6,560 bases of DNA from Parcubacteria group bacterium GW2011_GWA2_47_8b (GCA_001003205.1 LCOU01000038.1:1-6560); one strand, 5' to 3'. Shown: positions 1 through 5,525, numbered from the stretch's first letter. The notes: a model not told the origin generated them from the letters alone. Numbers and translations: made by a program.

Positions 1-1142
1 TCAAGCGCGAGCCGTTGCTTCACTAAAAAACCGTGCCTGGCCGCCAGAGTTGTTGAAATTGAAGCGACAAGCGGCACCGCGAGGCCCAGCGCGTGAGGGC
101 AGGCGATTACAAGCACCGCGACTAATCTTTCCATCGCAAAACCAAACCCGAAACCGGTAACGAGCCACGATACGACAGTAATTACGCCCGTAACAATTGC
201 AATAATAGTGAGATAAAATGCGGCCCTGTCAGACAAAATCTGCAAACGCGATTTTGACGCCTGCGCTTCTTGCACGAGCCGCATTATTCCCGCGAGAAAG
301 GTATGTTCGCCGATTTTCGTGACTTTTATTGTAAGCGGCCCATCACCATTTACCGTTCCCGCGATAACTTCGCTATTTACATTTTTAGCCACCGGCGCGG
401 ATTCGCCGGTAACCATTGATTCGTTCACCTCGGACCTTCCTTCAACTACGATACCGTCTGCCGGAATGCGGCCGCCGGAACGGACAAAAACAACATCTCC
501 TTCGCGAAGTTCGGAAAGTAAAATAGTTTCAGGTTTGCCATCCCGAAGCACTTCAGCAGTATCCGGAAGAAGTTTGGACAATTCCTTGAGCGCGCCTTGT
601 GCGCTGCTTACGGCGCGCATTTCAAGCCAATGGCCGAGAAGCATAATCGTTATCAGCGTAGTGAGTTCCCAGAAAAGGTCATGGGAAGTTTGCCGCAGAA
701 CCGCATAAACGCTGTATAAATATGCCGCGGATACGGCAATGCCAATTAAAGTCATCATACCCGGCAGGCGCGCTCGCAATTCTCGCCACGCTCCAATCAG
801 AAAAACCCAACCGCAATAAAAAAATACGACAGAGCCGAATATCAGCGGCATATACGCCGAACCAGAAAAAGCGGGCGGCGTCCAGCCAAATGCTTTCTCA
901 ACGACATCCGCGTAAAGCACCACGGGAATGGTAAGCGCAAGACTTATCCAGAATTTCTTGAAAAACATCGCAGTGCTATGACCGGCATGTTTATCAACGG
1001 TTGGCCCTCCGTGATTATGCTCCGTTTTTTTATCCTTTAAAGGAATTAAATTCATGCCGCACTCCGGGCACATACCCGGTTTATCCTGTTTAATTTCAGG
1101 ATGCATTGGGCAAGTGTAGGTTTTTGTTTGCGTATCCTTCAT
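1..1142 (-). CDS. copB: CopB-like copper/silver P1B-type ATPase, N-terminal part (cut by left edge)
   Basis: Integral membrane P-type ATPase that should export copper or silver at the cost of ATP. Reading the minus strand from the ATG at 1142-1140 gives 380 uninterrupted codons to the edge. An N-terminal heavy-metal-binding segment has YTCPMHPE (C11) and MCPECGM (C25, C28), followed by a His-rich stretch (H42, H44, H52, H55). Six membrane segments then appear: about 60-78, 94-116, 124-147, 155-175, and a pair around the CPH. The actuator domain carries VTGES (TGES at 245-248). The metal-site motif is ACPHALGLA (CPH 348-350), the signature of the P1B-3/CopB subgroup rather than the CPC of CopA. 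The phosphorylation DKTG motif, nucleotide domain and last helices lie beyond the edge. An in-frame TAA just upstream rules out an earlier ATG. There is no clear ribosome binding site; a TATAAT at 1160-1155 could be a weak internal promoter. It is the last visible gene of the run and its metal pump. Subfamily is firm; exact ion is inferred. Confidence -1.
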   Translation of the reverse strand, partial: MKDTQTKTYTCPMHPEIKQDKPGMCPECGMNLIPLKDKKTEHNHGGPTVDKHAGHSTAMFFKKFWISLALTIPVVLYADVVEKAFGWTPPAFSGSAYMPLIFGSVVFFYCGWVFLIGAWRELRARLPGMMTLIGIAVSAAYLYSVYAVLRQTSHDLFWELTTLITIMLLGHWLEMRAVSSAQGALKELSKLLPDTAEVLRDGKPETILLSELREGDVVFVRSGGRIPADGIVVEGRSEVNESMVTGESAPVAKNVNSEVIAGTVNGDGPLTIKVTKIGEHTFLAGIMRLVQEAQASKSRLQILSDRAAFYLTIIAIVTGVITVVSWLVTGFGFGFAMERLVAVLVIACPHALGLAVPLVASISTTLAARHGFLVKQRLAL

Positions 1143-1172
1143 TGTGATTTGTTAATTATAATTCATGTTGCG

Positions 1173-2120
1173 CTAAACTTCACAGCCGCCGCTAGTTTTA
1201 GCGGGTGCGGGCTCCACGCTACAGCCGCCACCGCCTTGATTGGGGCGAGACTTAACTTGCTCCATAATTTTCTGGTAGCCCGAGGCGCTGGAATACGCCG
1301 CGCCCAAAATTTCCTTTGGATTTACTTTTTCCCACGAAATGCCGCGGCTCTCAAAATATTGCGCTATGGCCAAATACGCATCCGGAAACCAGTAGGAATT
1401 GACTGCAAGAGCCGTTTCCCACATTTTTTGCTCACTGATTCCCTGCGAGGCCATAAGTTCCAAAAGTCCGAGCATTGCCATTCCGTGGTTGCAGTCGGGA
1501 AAATGAGTGGAATTACCGCAACAAGGCCTGTATATACCTCTTGATACTTTATCCACGAGCGCCTGCTGTTCCAGCGTAAGCGTAAAAAATTGGTGCTGGC
1601 TGTAATGGCTCATTGGGTCCCCGTCGGCGATTGTCCATCCGCCGGTAGAAGCAAAATTTTGCGCTCCGCCGTACCTCGGATTAGTCATTTCGCCGGATTC
1701 AAGTATGGGATTTTCGTTTGCAAGCCCAAGCGCCCAAAACAGATTCAACAGATATCCAGCGTTATCATTTGTAATTTTAAGCTTGCCGTTGTTTTGGCCA
1801 AAAAGCAGGCTTTCGTATTCTTCGGAAAAAGCGCCTCTTTGGTCATAAATTGCCTTAAACTGCTCCGCGTCAATTACTCCTGTGCCAACAAGCTTTGACC
1901 CAAGATCACCCCAGCGAACCGGCAAAACAACTCCTCTGGAGGGGAGGACCCCTTCTTCTATTTCTGATGTTTGTGTTAATGAAAGACCCGCTACACTTTC
2001 AGTATTGTTGGTTTTTGATCCCGTCGAATATATCAACGCTCCGGCAATTATAATCGCCGAAGCCAAGACGCTTACCGAAAAGAAATAATCTTTTTTTGGT
2101 GTTTGTAATTCTTTGTCCAT
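1173..2120 (-). CDS. Conserved membrane-anchored protein with CCGN/HFPDC-NH motif and Cys-containing C-terminal tail
   Basis: Protein of 315 residues and unknown function; I recall similar uncharacterised proteins from CPR genomes but cannot name a family. Residues about 11-33 form one hydrophobic segment (signal anchor), so the rest is probably outside the membrane. The most striking motif is YRPCCGNSTHFPDCNHG (C200, C201, H206, C210, H212), which looks like a metal or redox site. The C-terminus is a glycine-rich tail with GGGGCSVEP (C300) and a final GGCEV (C313). The middle is rich in Trp/Tyr and predicted helical. The ATG at 2120-2118 was chosen because it gives a compact anchor and begins 2 bases after the upstream stop; a longer version starting at 2195 would overlap the upstream gene by 73 bases. 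There is no Shine-Dalgarno sequence, so translational coupling is likely. The neighbours (CcdA, CopB) suggest a role in extracytoplasmic metal or thiol handling; this is inference. Confidence -1.
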   Translation of the reverse strand: MDKELQTPKKDYFFSVSVLASAIIIAGALIYSTGSKTNNTESVAGLSLTQTSEIEEGVLPSRGVVLPVRWGDLGSKLVGTGVIDAEQFKAIYDQRGAFSEEYESLLFGQNNGKLKITNDNAGYLLNLFWALGLANENPILESGEMTNPRYGGAQNFASTGGWTIADGDPMSHYSQHQFFTLTLEQQALVDKVSRGIYRPCCGNSTHFPDCNHGMAMLGLLELMASQGISEQKMWETALAVNSYWFPDAYLAIAQYFESRGISWEKVNPKEILGAAYSSASGYQKIMEQVKSRPNQGGGGCSVEPAPAKTSGGCEV

Positions 2121-2122
2121 AA

Positions 2123-2446
2123 TCAGCAACACTTTTTCATTTTTTCTTCCATATAGGCCGTTACAAATCCCAAAGGAATAAACAAAACCTTCCATAGCAA
2201 CGGAGAGCGATTATCCGGCAGTCGTTTCTCAACTTGGTAAGCAATGCCGACAACCGATCCGCCCAATAGCATTGTGAGAATAGTGATATCAACGGGGTAG
2301 CCAAGAAATTTTAAGCCAAGCATCCAAAGCCAAGTACCGGAAACGCCGGCGCAAATGGGGCAAACCGGAAACGGCAGAATTTTTTTGGCGCCCCACACAA
2401 GTCCCGTGATTGCTACTATTGATATTGTTGTAATGACAATAAACAT
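2123..2446 (-). CDS. Small four-helix membrane protein with CPIC motif and terminal Cys-Cys
   Basis: Unrecognised 107-residue membrane protein. Hydrophobic segments lie at about 3-20, 34-50, 54-72 and 84-98. Between the first two is FPVCPICAG (C29, C32), a CxxC motif like those of thiol-disulfide or metal-transfer proteins. The protein ends in EEKMKKCC (C106, C107), a vicinal cysteine pair at the extreme C-terminus. The start ATG (2446-2444) is one base after the TAA of the upstream ccdA-like gene, and its TGA is two bases before the next start, so it is plainly part of the same operon. No ribosome binding site is visible. Possible roles are a thiol partner reduced by the adjacent CcdA, or a metal-passing membrane protein feeding the ATPase. 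Neither is shown by the sequence; only the membrane topology and cysteine motifs are seen. Confidence -1.
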   Translation of the reverse strand: MFIVITTISIVAITGLVWGAKKILPFPVCPICAGVSGTWLWMLGLKFLGYPVDITILTMLLGGSVVGIAYQVEKRLPDNRSPLLWKVLFIPLGFVTAYMEEKMKKCC

Positions 2447-2447
2447 A

Positions 2448-3236
2448 TTAGAGGAATAAAATAAGGATTCCTAATATGACCATAACTATGCCGCCGCCCA
2501 GGCGCATCATTTTATTTTCTTGCCGTTGCCATGTCCTTACTTTTTCCAATAGCGCGTGATTGCTGGCAATAAGAAGCATGACAACGAGCGGAAGAATGAA
2601 GATCAGATTGTAGAGTAACAAATATCCCAGCCCCTGCGCGTACGTTGACATATCGTGGAGAAGCCCTAAGACCATCAAATACGGCCCGCCGGTGCAGGGA
2701 AATTCGCACAGTCCAACCAGCACCCCAAGAACGAGCGCCGTTGGTATTGACGCTTTTTCCATCAGTTCGGCCATTTTGTGATGCGCCGCCTGCGGAATGC
2801 GCAGCTTAATCGGAAAGGCCGGAAAGAACTCATTTATTACATTGATGAAACCCAGAGCAATCAAAAGCGACGCGCCAATCTTAGCCATAAAGTGCGGCGT
2901 GTTGAAAATATGCAGAGTCTGAAAGATACCAAGGCCTATCAACACATATACGATGAAGATGCCAAGAATATAAGAACCCCCAATTTTCAGGATGCTTGAA
3001 CGAAATTTTCCGATACTGAAAAGAAAAGCGATAGTCAAAAGCAGAATTGAGAAAGCGCAGGGATTTATGCTGTCAATGAGGGCCGCAACACCAACAAGCG
3101 GCAAGAGCCATTTTCCGCCGTTGCTTAAATTCCAAAGCGCTGTCGTGCCGACATTCCCAAGCTTGAAAAATAACACCGAACCGATCAGCAAAACAGCGAT
3201 GGAAATTAAAATTACGAGTTTTCTATTCGTGTTCAT
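2448..3236 (-). CDS. ccdA: CcdA/DsbD-type transmembrane thiol-reductant transporter
   Basis: Polytopic membrane protein of 262 residues in the cytochrome c biogenesis CcdA / DsbD-transmembrane family. These proteins carry electrons from cytoplasmic thioredoxin across the membrane to reduce disulfides on the outer side. The family's two functional cysteines are visible in DSINPCAFS (C60) and LCEFPCTGGPYL (C177 and C181). The halves around them show the usual pseudo-symmetric helix pattern: helices at about 7-24, 43-75, 86-106, 119-138, 165-193, 203-225 and 244-262. There is no thioredoxin domain, so it needs separate partners. Candidate partners are the neighbouring Cys proteins. The start ATG lies 6 bases after the TAA of the DUF1573 gene and has no good ribosome binding site. 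No cytochrome c maturation genes are nearby, so metal or thiol homeostasis is more likely than cytochrome maturation. The family is confident; the physiological substrate is not. Confidence -1.
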   Translation of the reverse strand: MNTNRKLVILISIAVLLIGSVLFFKLGNVGTTALWNLSNGGKWLLPLVGVAALIDSINPCAFSILLLTIAFLFSIGKFRSSILKIGGSYILGIFIVYVLIGLGIFQTLHIFNTPHFMAKIGASLLIALGFINVINEFFPAFPIKLRIPQAAHHKMAELMEKASIPTALVLGVLVGLCEFPCTGGPYLMVLGLLHDMSTYAQGLGYLLLYNLIFILPLVVMLLIASNHALLEKVRTWQRQENKMMRLGGGIVMVILGILILFL

Positions 3237-3242
3237 GCAGTT

Positions 3243-3737
3243 TTAAGGAGTGACGACGGCAGAAAATTGCAGCTCAAGCGGTTCTCCCGCGTTGTTTTCT
3301 ATGGTTACAACTCTTTGAATCGTACCCACGCCGGCGGGACCATGAGCTGTGGGATCAAATACTACCTCAACGGTCGCTTCTTCGTTCGGACTAAGGGATT
3401 TATTGATTTTCGGGACGTACGCGTGCCCAGGCATGCCGTAAGGCCCGAATTGTTTCCCGCCCAACGTTAACAGCGCGGTCGTGCACATGCACGAGGTATA
3501 TATCTTTTCAATGGCAACAGGATCTGCGCCGGTATTTTTAATCGTGAAGGCGTGGCTGACATCCCCGGCGGCCATTGAAATCGTACCAAAATCAAAATTC
3601 AATTCCTCTGCGCTTAACGTTCCGTTGGAACTTGGAGCCAAAGACGCCGTATTTCCGCTTTGTGAAGTCGGTCGGGCAATCCAAATAACGCCGCCGACAG
3701 CGATGATTGTGACTATGCCAATAAATATTTTATTCAT
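3243..3737 (-). CDS. DUF1573-domain protein, membrane-anchored
   Basis: Protein of 164 residues with an N-terminal hydrophobic anchor or signal (about 3-21), a Ser/Thr-rich linker, then an immunoglobulin-like DUF1573 domain from about 42 to the end. The hallmark pattern is FDFGTISMAAGDVSHAFTIKNTG (46-70, given here by its well-known FDFGTI start), followed by IEKIYTSCMCT and later VEVVFDPTAHGPAGVG. Family members usually have SCGCT at the cysteine site; here it is SCMCT (C83, C85). The function of DUF1573 is not well defined. It is often an exported protein, and its CxC pair could bind metal or exchange disulfides. I chose the ATG at 3737-3735 because it starts the anchor directly; the frame stays open to an ATG at 3812, but that would prepend 25 residues translated across a hairpin region. 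The gene sits directly upstream of ccdA, 6 bases apart, implying shared expression and possibly reduction by CcdA. Confidence -1.
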   Translation of the reverse strand: MNKIFIGIVTIIAVGGVIWIARPTSQSGNTASLAPSSNGTLSAEELNFDFGTISMAAGDVSHAFTIKNTGADPVAIEKIYTSCMCTTALLTLGGKQFGPYGMPGHAYVPKINKSLSPNEEATVEVVFDPTAHGPAGVGTIQRVVTIENNAGEPLELQFSAVVTP

Positions 3738-3784
3738 GTGATTAGTTGTTAGTAAATTGGTTAATAAATTGCGAAAACAGAATA

Positions 3785-3800
3785 TCTCCATCGTTGGAGA
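3785..3800. repeat. Small hairpin in the DUF1573 leader
   Basis: Perfect 6-bp inverted repeat TCTCCA / TGGAGA around a TCGT loop, in the 115-base gap between the 121-residue protein gene and the DUF1573 gene. No T-run follows on the minus strand, so it is not a clear terminator. It may stabilise or process the operon mRNA. Confidence -1.
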
Positions 3801-3811
3801 CAAGAAATGCA

Positions 3812-3847
3812 CGATATAAAAAACCGCAAAAATCGGCTTTTATATCG
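3812..3847 (-). repeat. Intra-operon stem-loop after the first gene, possible attenuator
   Basis: A perfect 10-bp inverted repeat (3812-3821 with 3838-3847, CGATATAAAA / TTTTATATCG) encloses a shorter GCCG / CGGT pairing. Read on the minus strand this makes an almost continuous stem of about 14 bp with one bulge and a 7-base loop. It starts 6 bases after the TAG of the 121-residue protein gene. The U-rich 3' half of the inner stem (CGG followed by six T) gives it a weak terminator character, so it could set a higher level for the first gene than for the rest of the run. The structure is seen; the role is inferred. Confidence -1.
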
Positions 3848-3852
3848 GCAAG

Positions 3853-4218
3853 CTACAAAATGGCAGGGCTATTTTCGTGAAGCGCGAGCCAGCGGGTAAG
3901 CCGCTGTTGAAATAAACGTTTTGAAAAATAACGCGGCGCAACCGATTGAACGAACGGGGGGCTAAACTGAAATTTCCAAACGATACCCAATCCGATAGCC
4001 AACACAAAGAACACGGCGGCCGAAACGATATGAAAGGCATTAAGGTGAATAGCAAGGAACGAAAAAAGACTTCCTGCTTTAGGACAGTCAATTCCTTGCG
4101 CGGCCGCGGCAACACAACCTATGCCGTTGTGCTCGGCGCCGTGACTCATAGTAAACACGCTAAAACTGGCGATTCCCACAAAGCTGATGGCAAGCAATAT
4201 TGCAAGCGCAATTTTCAT
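3853..4218 (-). CDS. Small membrane protein with conserved-looking His/Cys extracytoplasmic segment
   Basis: Unrecognised 121-residue membrane protein, the first gene of the copper-type run. Helix 1 spans about 3-22. It is followed by an outward-facing loop MSHGAEHNGIGCVAAAAQG with H26, H30, C35, then DCP (C45), which could hold a soft metal. Helix 2 spans about 63-83 (H58 and H63 lie near its start), and a basic, cytoplasmic-looking tail ends the protein. I vaguely recall similar short proteins with an H-x3-H and C/CP pattern beside copper genes in CPR genomes, but no named family. The ATG at 4218-4216 begins a proper signal-anchor (MKIALAILLA). AGGA is only 2 bases before the start, closer than normal, while a TATAAT lies 9 bases upstream. 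Its position ahead of DUF1573, CcdA and the CopB-like ATPase suggests metal sensing or binding in the envelope; this is inference. Confidence -1.
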   Translation of the reverse strand: MKIALAILLAISFVGIASFSVFTMSHGAEHNGIGCVAAAAQGIDCPKAGSLFSFLAIHLNAFHIVSAAVFFVLAIGLGIVWKFQFSPPFVQSVAPRYFSKRLFQQRLTRWLALHENSPAIL

Positions 4219-4227
4219 AGTCCTTTC

Positions 4228-4256
4228 ATTATACTATACAGAGTTAAAATGGCCAA
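4228..4256 (-). promoter_or_regulatory. Candidate promoter of the copper-type operon, very close to the start codon
   Basis: On the minus strand TTGGCC (4256-4251), a 17-base spacer and a perfect TATAAT (4233-4228) lie just before the ATG at 4218. A typical start point would be around 4221, leaving a leader of about 3 bases. The -10 match is perfect but the -35 matches only its first three bases. Confidence -1.
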
Positions 4257-4280
4257 GCAGAAGTCGGGTGCCTTGCTTAG

Positions 4281-4314
4281 TCTATTCCAATGTTCTCAAG
4301 AACATTGGAATAGA
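4281..4314. repeat. 16-bp perfect inverted repeat upstream of the copper-type operon (operator candidate)
   Basis: TCTATTCCAATGTTCT (4281-4296) is exactly repeated in inverse at 4299-4314 with a 2-base centre. It lies 25 bases upstream of the putative -35 of the copper-type operon. There is no T-run on either side, so it is a poor Rho-independent terminator, and the preceding gene already has one at 4359-4391. An operator or an RNA/cruciform structure fits better. A looser repeat (GAGAAAAT 4313-4320 with ATTTTCTC 4346-4353) overlaps its edge. Confidence -1.
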
Positions 4315-4358
4315 GAAAATGAAACTTTCCGGTCTTACGGTTGGAATTTTCTCCAGAT

Positions 4359-4391
4359 AAACAATAAAAATACCCCGACACAAGTCGGAGT
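4359..4391 (-). terminator. Rho-independent terminator after the 91-residue protein gene
   Basis: Read on the minus strand: an 8-bp stem ACTCCGAC / GTCGGGGT (4391-4384 with 4379-4372, one G-T wobble), loop TTGT, then ATTTTTATTGTTT (4371-4359). It begins 16 bases after the TAA at 4408. It separates the 91-residue gene from the copper-type operon. Confidence -1.
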
Positions 4392-4407
4392 TTTGTATAT
4401 TTGTTAC

Positions 4408-4683
4408 TTACGCGATTCTTTTGATGACCAGGACCCAGCCCGGACCGCCCATTGGTGGGCCGGAAATATATTCATACTCAATGCGCAGTTTACCTTCTTT
4501 GATGAGTTCGTTAAGTAATTTTTCTAGGTTTCCTTCAAGACCTGATGCTATGGCACGGCTCTTGAAATTTTCCACCCTAAATCCGCTACCGACGCAGGTA
4601 AAAACCCCGTCCAAGATGCACTGCTTCGCCTCCTCATCAGTAATTTCAACTTCTTGGCGATGATTGAATACACGCTTGGCCAT
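4408..4683 (-). CDS. Hypothetical 91-residue soluble protein
   Basis: I do not recognise this protein. It is hydrophilic, with no signal or membrane segment, and is predicted cytoplasmic. A basic start (MAKRVFNHRQEVEI) leads to an acidic helix (TDEEAKQCILDG, C22), then VFTCVGSGFRVENF (C30), a helical stretch LEGNLEKLLNELIKEGKL (about 49-66) and a beta-rich end with SGPPMGGPGWVLVIKRIA. The helix pair followed by a beta hairpin could be a small winged-helix-like fold, but I see no firm motif. The ATG at 4683 is chosen because AAAGGGGTG ends just upstream, the only normally spaced Shine-Dalgarno sequence in this window; a TTG at 4698 and a GTG at 4689 are also in frame. A TATAAT (4721-4716) sits 32 bases before the ATG and a terminator follows, so it is probably monocistronic. 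It could be a small regulator for its neighbours; this is a guess. Confidence -1.
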   Translation of the reverse strand: MAKRVFNHRQEVEITDEEAKQCILDGVFTCVGSGFRVENFKSRAIASGLEGNLEKLLNELIKEGKLRIEYEYISGPPMGGPGWVLVIKRIA

Positions 4684-4715
4684 CTTCACCCCTTTCAAAA
4701 ACCTGCTGTGAGTAT

Positions 4716-4721
4716 ATTATA
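4716..4721 (-). promoter_or_regulatory. -10 element of the 91-residue protein gene
   Basis: Perfect TATAAT on the minus strand, 32 bases before the ATG at 4683, leaving room for a leader of about 25 bases with the GGGGTG ribosome site. The -35 position (about 4739-4745) falls inside the edge of the palindrome at 4738-4775 and has no good TTGACA match. Confidence -1.
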
Positions 4722-4737
4722 TTTAAAACTTGGATGC

Positions 4738-4775
4738 AAATAACACTGCTATCACATGTGATAGCAGTGTTATTT
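4738..4775. repeat. 38-bp perfect palindrome between the DsrE-like and 91-residue genes
   Basis: Two 19-base arms meet at the centre (4756/4757), with core CTATCACATGTGATAG. As RNA it folds to a stem of about 17 bp with a CATG loop. On the plus strand it runs into TTTTTT (4773-4778), on the minus strand only into TTT. It could terminate the DsrE-like transcript. It also covers the expected -35 region of the next gene, so an operator role is equally possible. Confidence -1.
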
Positions 4776-4835
4776 TTTACGTTAATAAAATATAAATACC
4801 TGGGCCGATAAACTTGCCGGCAACTGCTATTCTTA

Positions 4836-5162
4836 TTATCCAAACACTAACACCTTATCCGAATCCTCAATCATCTTCACTAAATCTTTCATGGTAGTAA
4901 CTGGGCAAATTTTACTCTCGGATTTAGAACGGACATTCAGGCAAGTTTCGCAGGCAAGGATAATGCCCTTGAGGTCTTTGAACTCCTGCAGTTTCTTCGA
5001 GATATCGAAGTGCTTGGTATCGGCTATATCTTCAGCTTCTACTCCTTCGCTGAAAAGAAAAATCTGAACCAAATGCCCAGCTTTCAGTGAAGCAATGGCG
5101 AGACGCAAGGTATTCCATACATGCTCTGGCTTGTTTGATTGTAAAATAATGCCAATTTTCAT
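4836..5162 (-). CDS. DsrE-like sulfur-relay family protein
   Basis: Soluble 108-residue protein of the DsrE/DsrF/YchN-like fold, a family of small cytoplasmic proteins that bind sulfur as persulfide on a conserved cysteine and pass it on. The opening MKIGIILQSNKPEHVWNTLRLA is the typical first strand and helix (shown here by its start only). It is followed by AGHLVQIFLFSEGVEA (strand 2), LKGIILACETCLNVR (C71 and C74, the usual CxxC/CxxxR-type active region) and an end of IEDSDKVLVFG. C86 is an extra cysteine. Length is usual for the family. The ATG at 5162 is 7 bases after the stop of the SHOCT gene, so the two are probably co-transcribed; there is no clear ribosome site. Such proteins often sit in thiol, sulfide or heavy-metal loci, which suits the adjacent cysteine-rich run. 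The specific partner is unknown. Confidence -1.
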   Translation of the reverse strand: MKIGIILQSNKPEHVWNTLRLAIASLKAGHLVQIFLFSEGVEAEDIADTKHFDISKKLQEFKDLKGIILACETCLNVRSKSESKICPVTTMKDLVKMIEDSDKVLVFG

Positions 5163-5169
5163 AAGACGG

Positions 5170-5397
5170 TCAGCTTAAATCTTTTTTCTTGTCTTCAAAC
5201 TCTTTTTTATCAATTTCGCCTTTCGCGTAGCGTTCTTTCAAAATCTCAAGCGCCGATTTTTCGCCTTCGCGAGGGCCGCGAGATTGACTTGTGAGCCATT
5301 TAATAAGAGCAACGATACCGGCGATTATTAAAACCCACCAGAGAATCATAAAAATCCAGCCGAAAGAACTAAAAGGCCCGAATCCAAAATTCATCAT
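5170..5397 (-). CDS. Small SHOCT-domain membrane protein
   Basis: A 75-residue protein. An aromatic N-terminus (MMNFGFGPFSSFGW) leads into one membrane helix at about 13-33. A short basic linker follows, then a SHOCT domain at about 48-74: SALEILKERYAKGEIDKKEFEDKK, recognised by the ILKERYAKGEI and EF cores. SHOCT is a short C-terminal module found on many membrane peptides and thought to mediate oligomerisation; its precise role is not established. The start is one of two adjacent ATGs (5397 or 5394). No Shine-Dalgarno sequence precedes them, but a TACAAT ends 4 or 7 bases upstream respectively. It is the first gene of the minus-strand run containing the DsrE-like gene. Small proteins of this type often accompany copper and other metal-resistance loci; the link here is by position only. 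Confidence -1.
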   Translation of the reverse strand: MMNFGFGPFSSFGWIFMILWWVLIIAGIVALIKWLTSQSRGPREGEKSALEILKERYAKGEIDKKEFEDKKKDLS

Positions 5398-5401
5398 ATT
5401 G

Positions 5402-5430
5402 ATTGTAGCGAATTTTTATCAACTTGAACA
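5402..5430 (-). promoter_or_regulatory. Candidate promoter of the SHOCT gene, abutting its start
   Basis: On the minus strand TGTTCA (5430-5425), a 17-base spacer and TACAAT (5407-5402). The second ATG of the gene (5394) is 7 bases after the -10, so the transcript could begin at the start codon. The -35 is weak (3 of 6). Confidence -1.
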
Positions 5431-5451
5431 GCTTAATGTGCTTTGATGAGT

Positions 5452-5478
5452 CGTTCAAATTTTGAAGTTTTTTGAACG
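5452..5478. repeat. Inverted repeat between divergent promoters (operator candidate)
   Basis: CGTTCAAA (5452-5459) and TTTGAACG (5471-5478) are perfect inverse copies with an 11-base centre, which itself holds another TTTGAA (5461-5466). TTGAAC also occurs at 5424-5429. The group lies between the two divergent promoters, a natural place for a shared repressor or activator. A GATTTTTT follows on the plus strand, but no plus-strand gene ends here. Confidence -1.
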
Positions 5479-5489
5479 GCGATTTTTTG

Positions 5490-5519
5490 TTTACACTGAG
5501 TTAATCAAAGTGATAAAAT
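5490..5519 (+). promoter_or_regulatory. Strong candidate promoter of the CBM/glycosidase-like gene, leaderless geometry
   Basis: TTTACA (5490-5495, 5 of 6 matches), an 18-base spacer and an extended -10 TGATAAAAT (5511-5519). Exactly 6 bases separate the -10 from the ATG at 5526, so the expected start point is the A of the start codon. AAGGAG directly abuts the ATG and would lie outside such a transcript. Confidence -1.
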
Positions 5520-5525
5520 AAGGAG

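Noticed and set aside
319..708. Open plus-strand frame of 129 codons
   Set aside because: It lies antisense to the clearly recognisable P-type ATPase and its translation is low-complexity Ser/Thr-rich.
2121..2195. Longer N-terminus for the 315-residue protein starting at 2195
   Set aside because: It would add 25 residues encoded inside the upstream gene; the ATG at 2120 gives a normal signal anchor and tight spacing.
3946..4518. Open plus-strand frame of 190 codons
   Set aside because: It runs antisense through two genes, a promoter, an inverted repeat and a terminator; no protein-like pattern.
4408..4683. CsoR/CopY-type copper repressor
   Set aside because: The 91-residue protein lacks the Cys-His-Cys pattern and four-helix layout of CsoR and the CxC motifs of CopY; no other regulator is in the window.
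4751..4762. CRP-like binding site in ATCACATGTGAT
   Set aside because: The half-sites are in the opposite order and spacing to the CRP consensus.
4646..4843. Minus-strand frame of 65 codons across the intergenic palindrome
   Set aside because: It reads through the perfect palindrome and the promoter and overlaps the better supported 91-residue gene.
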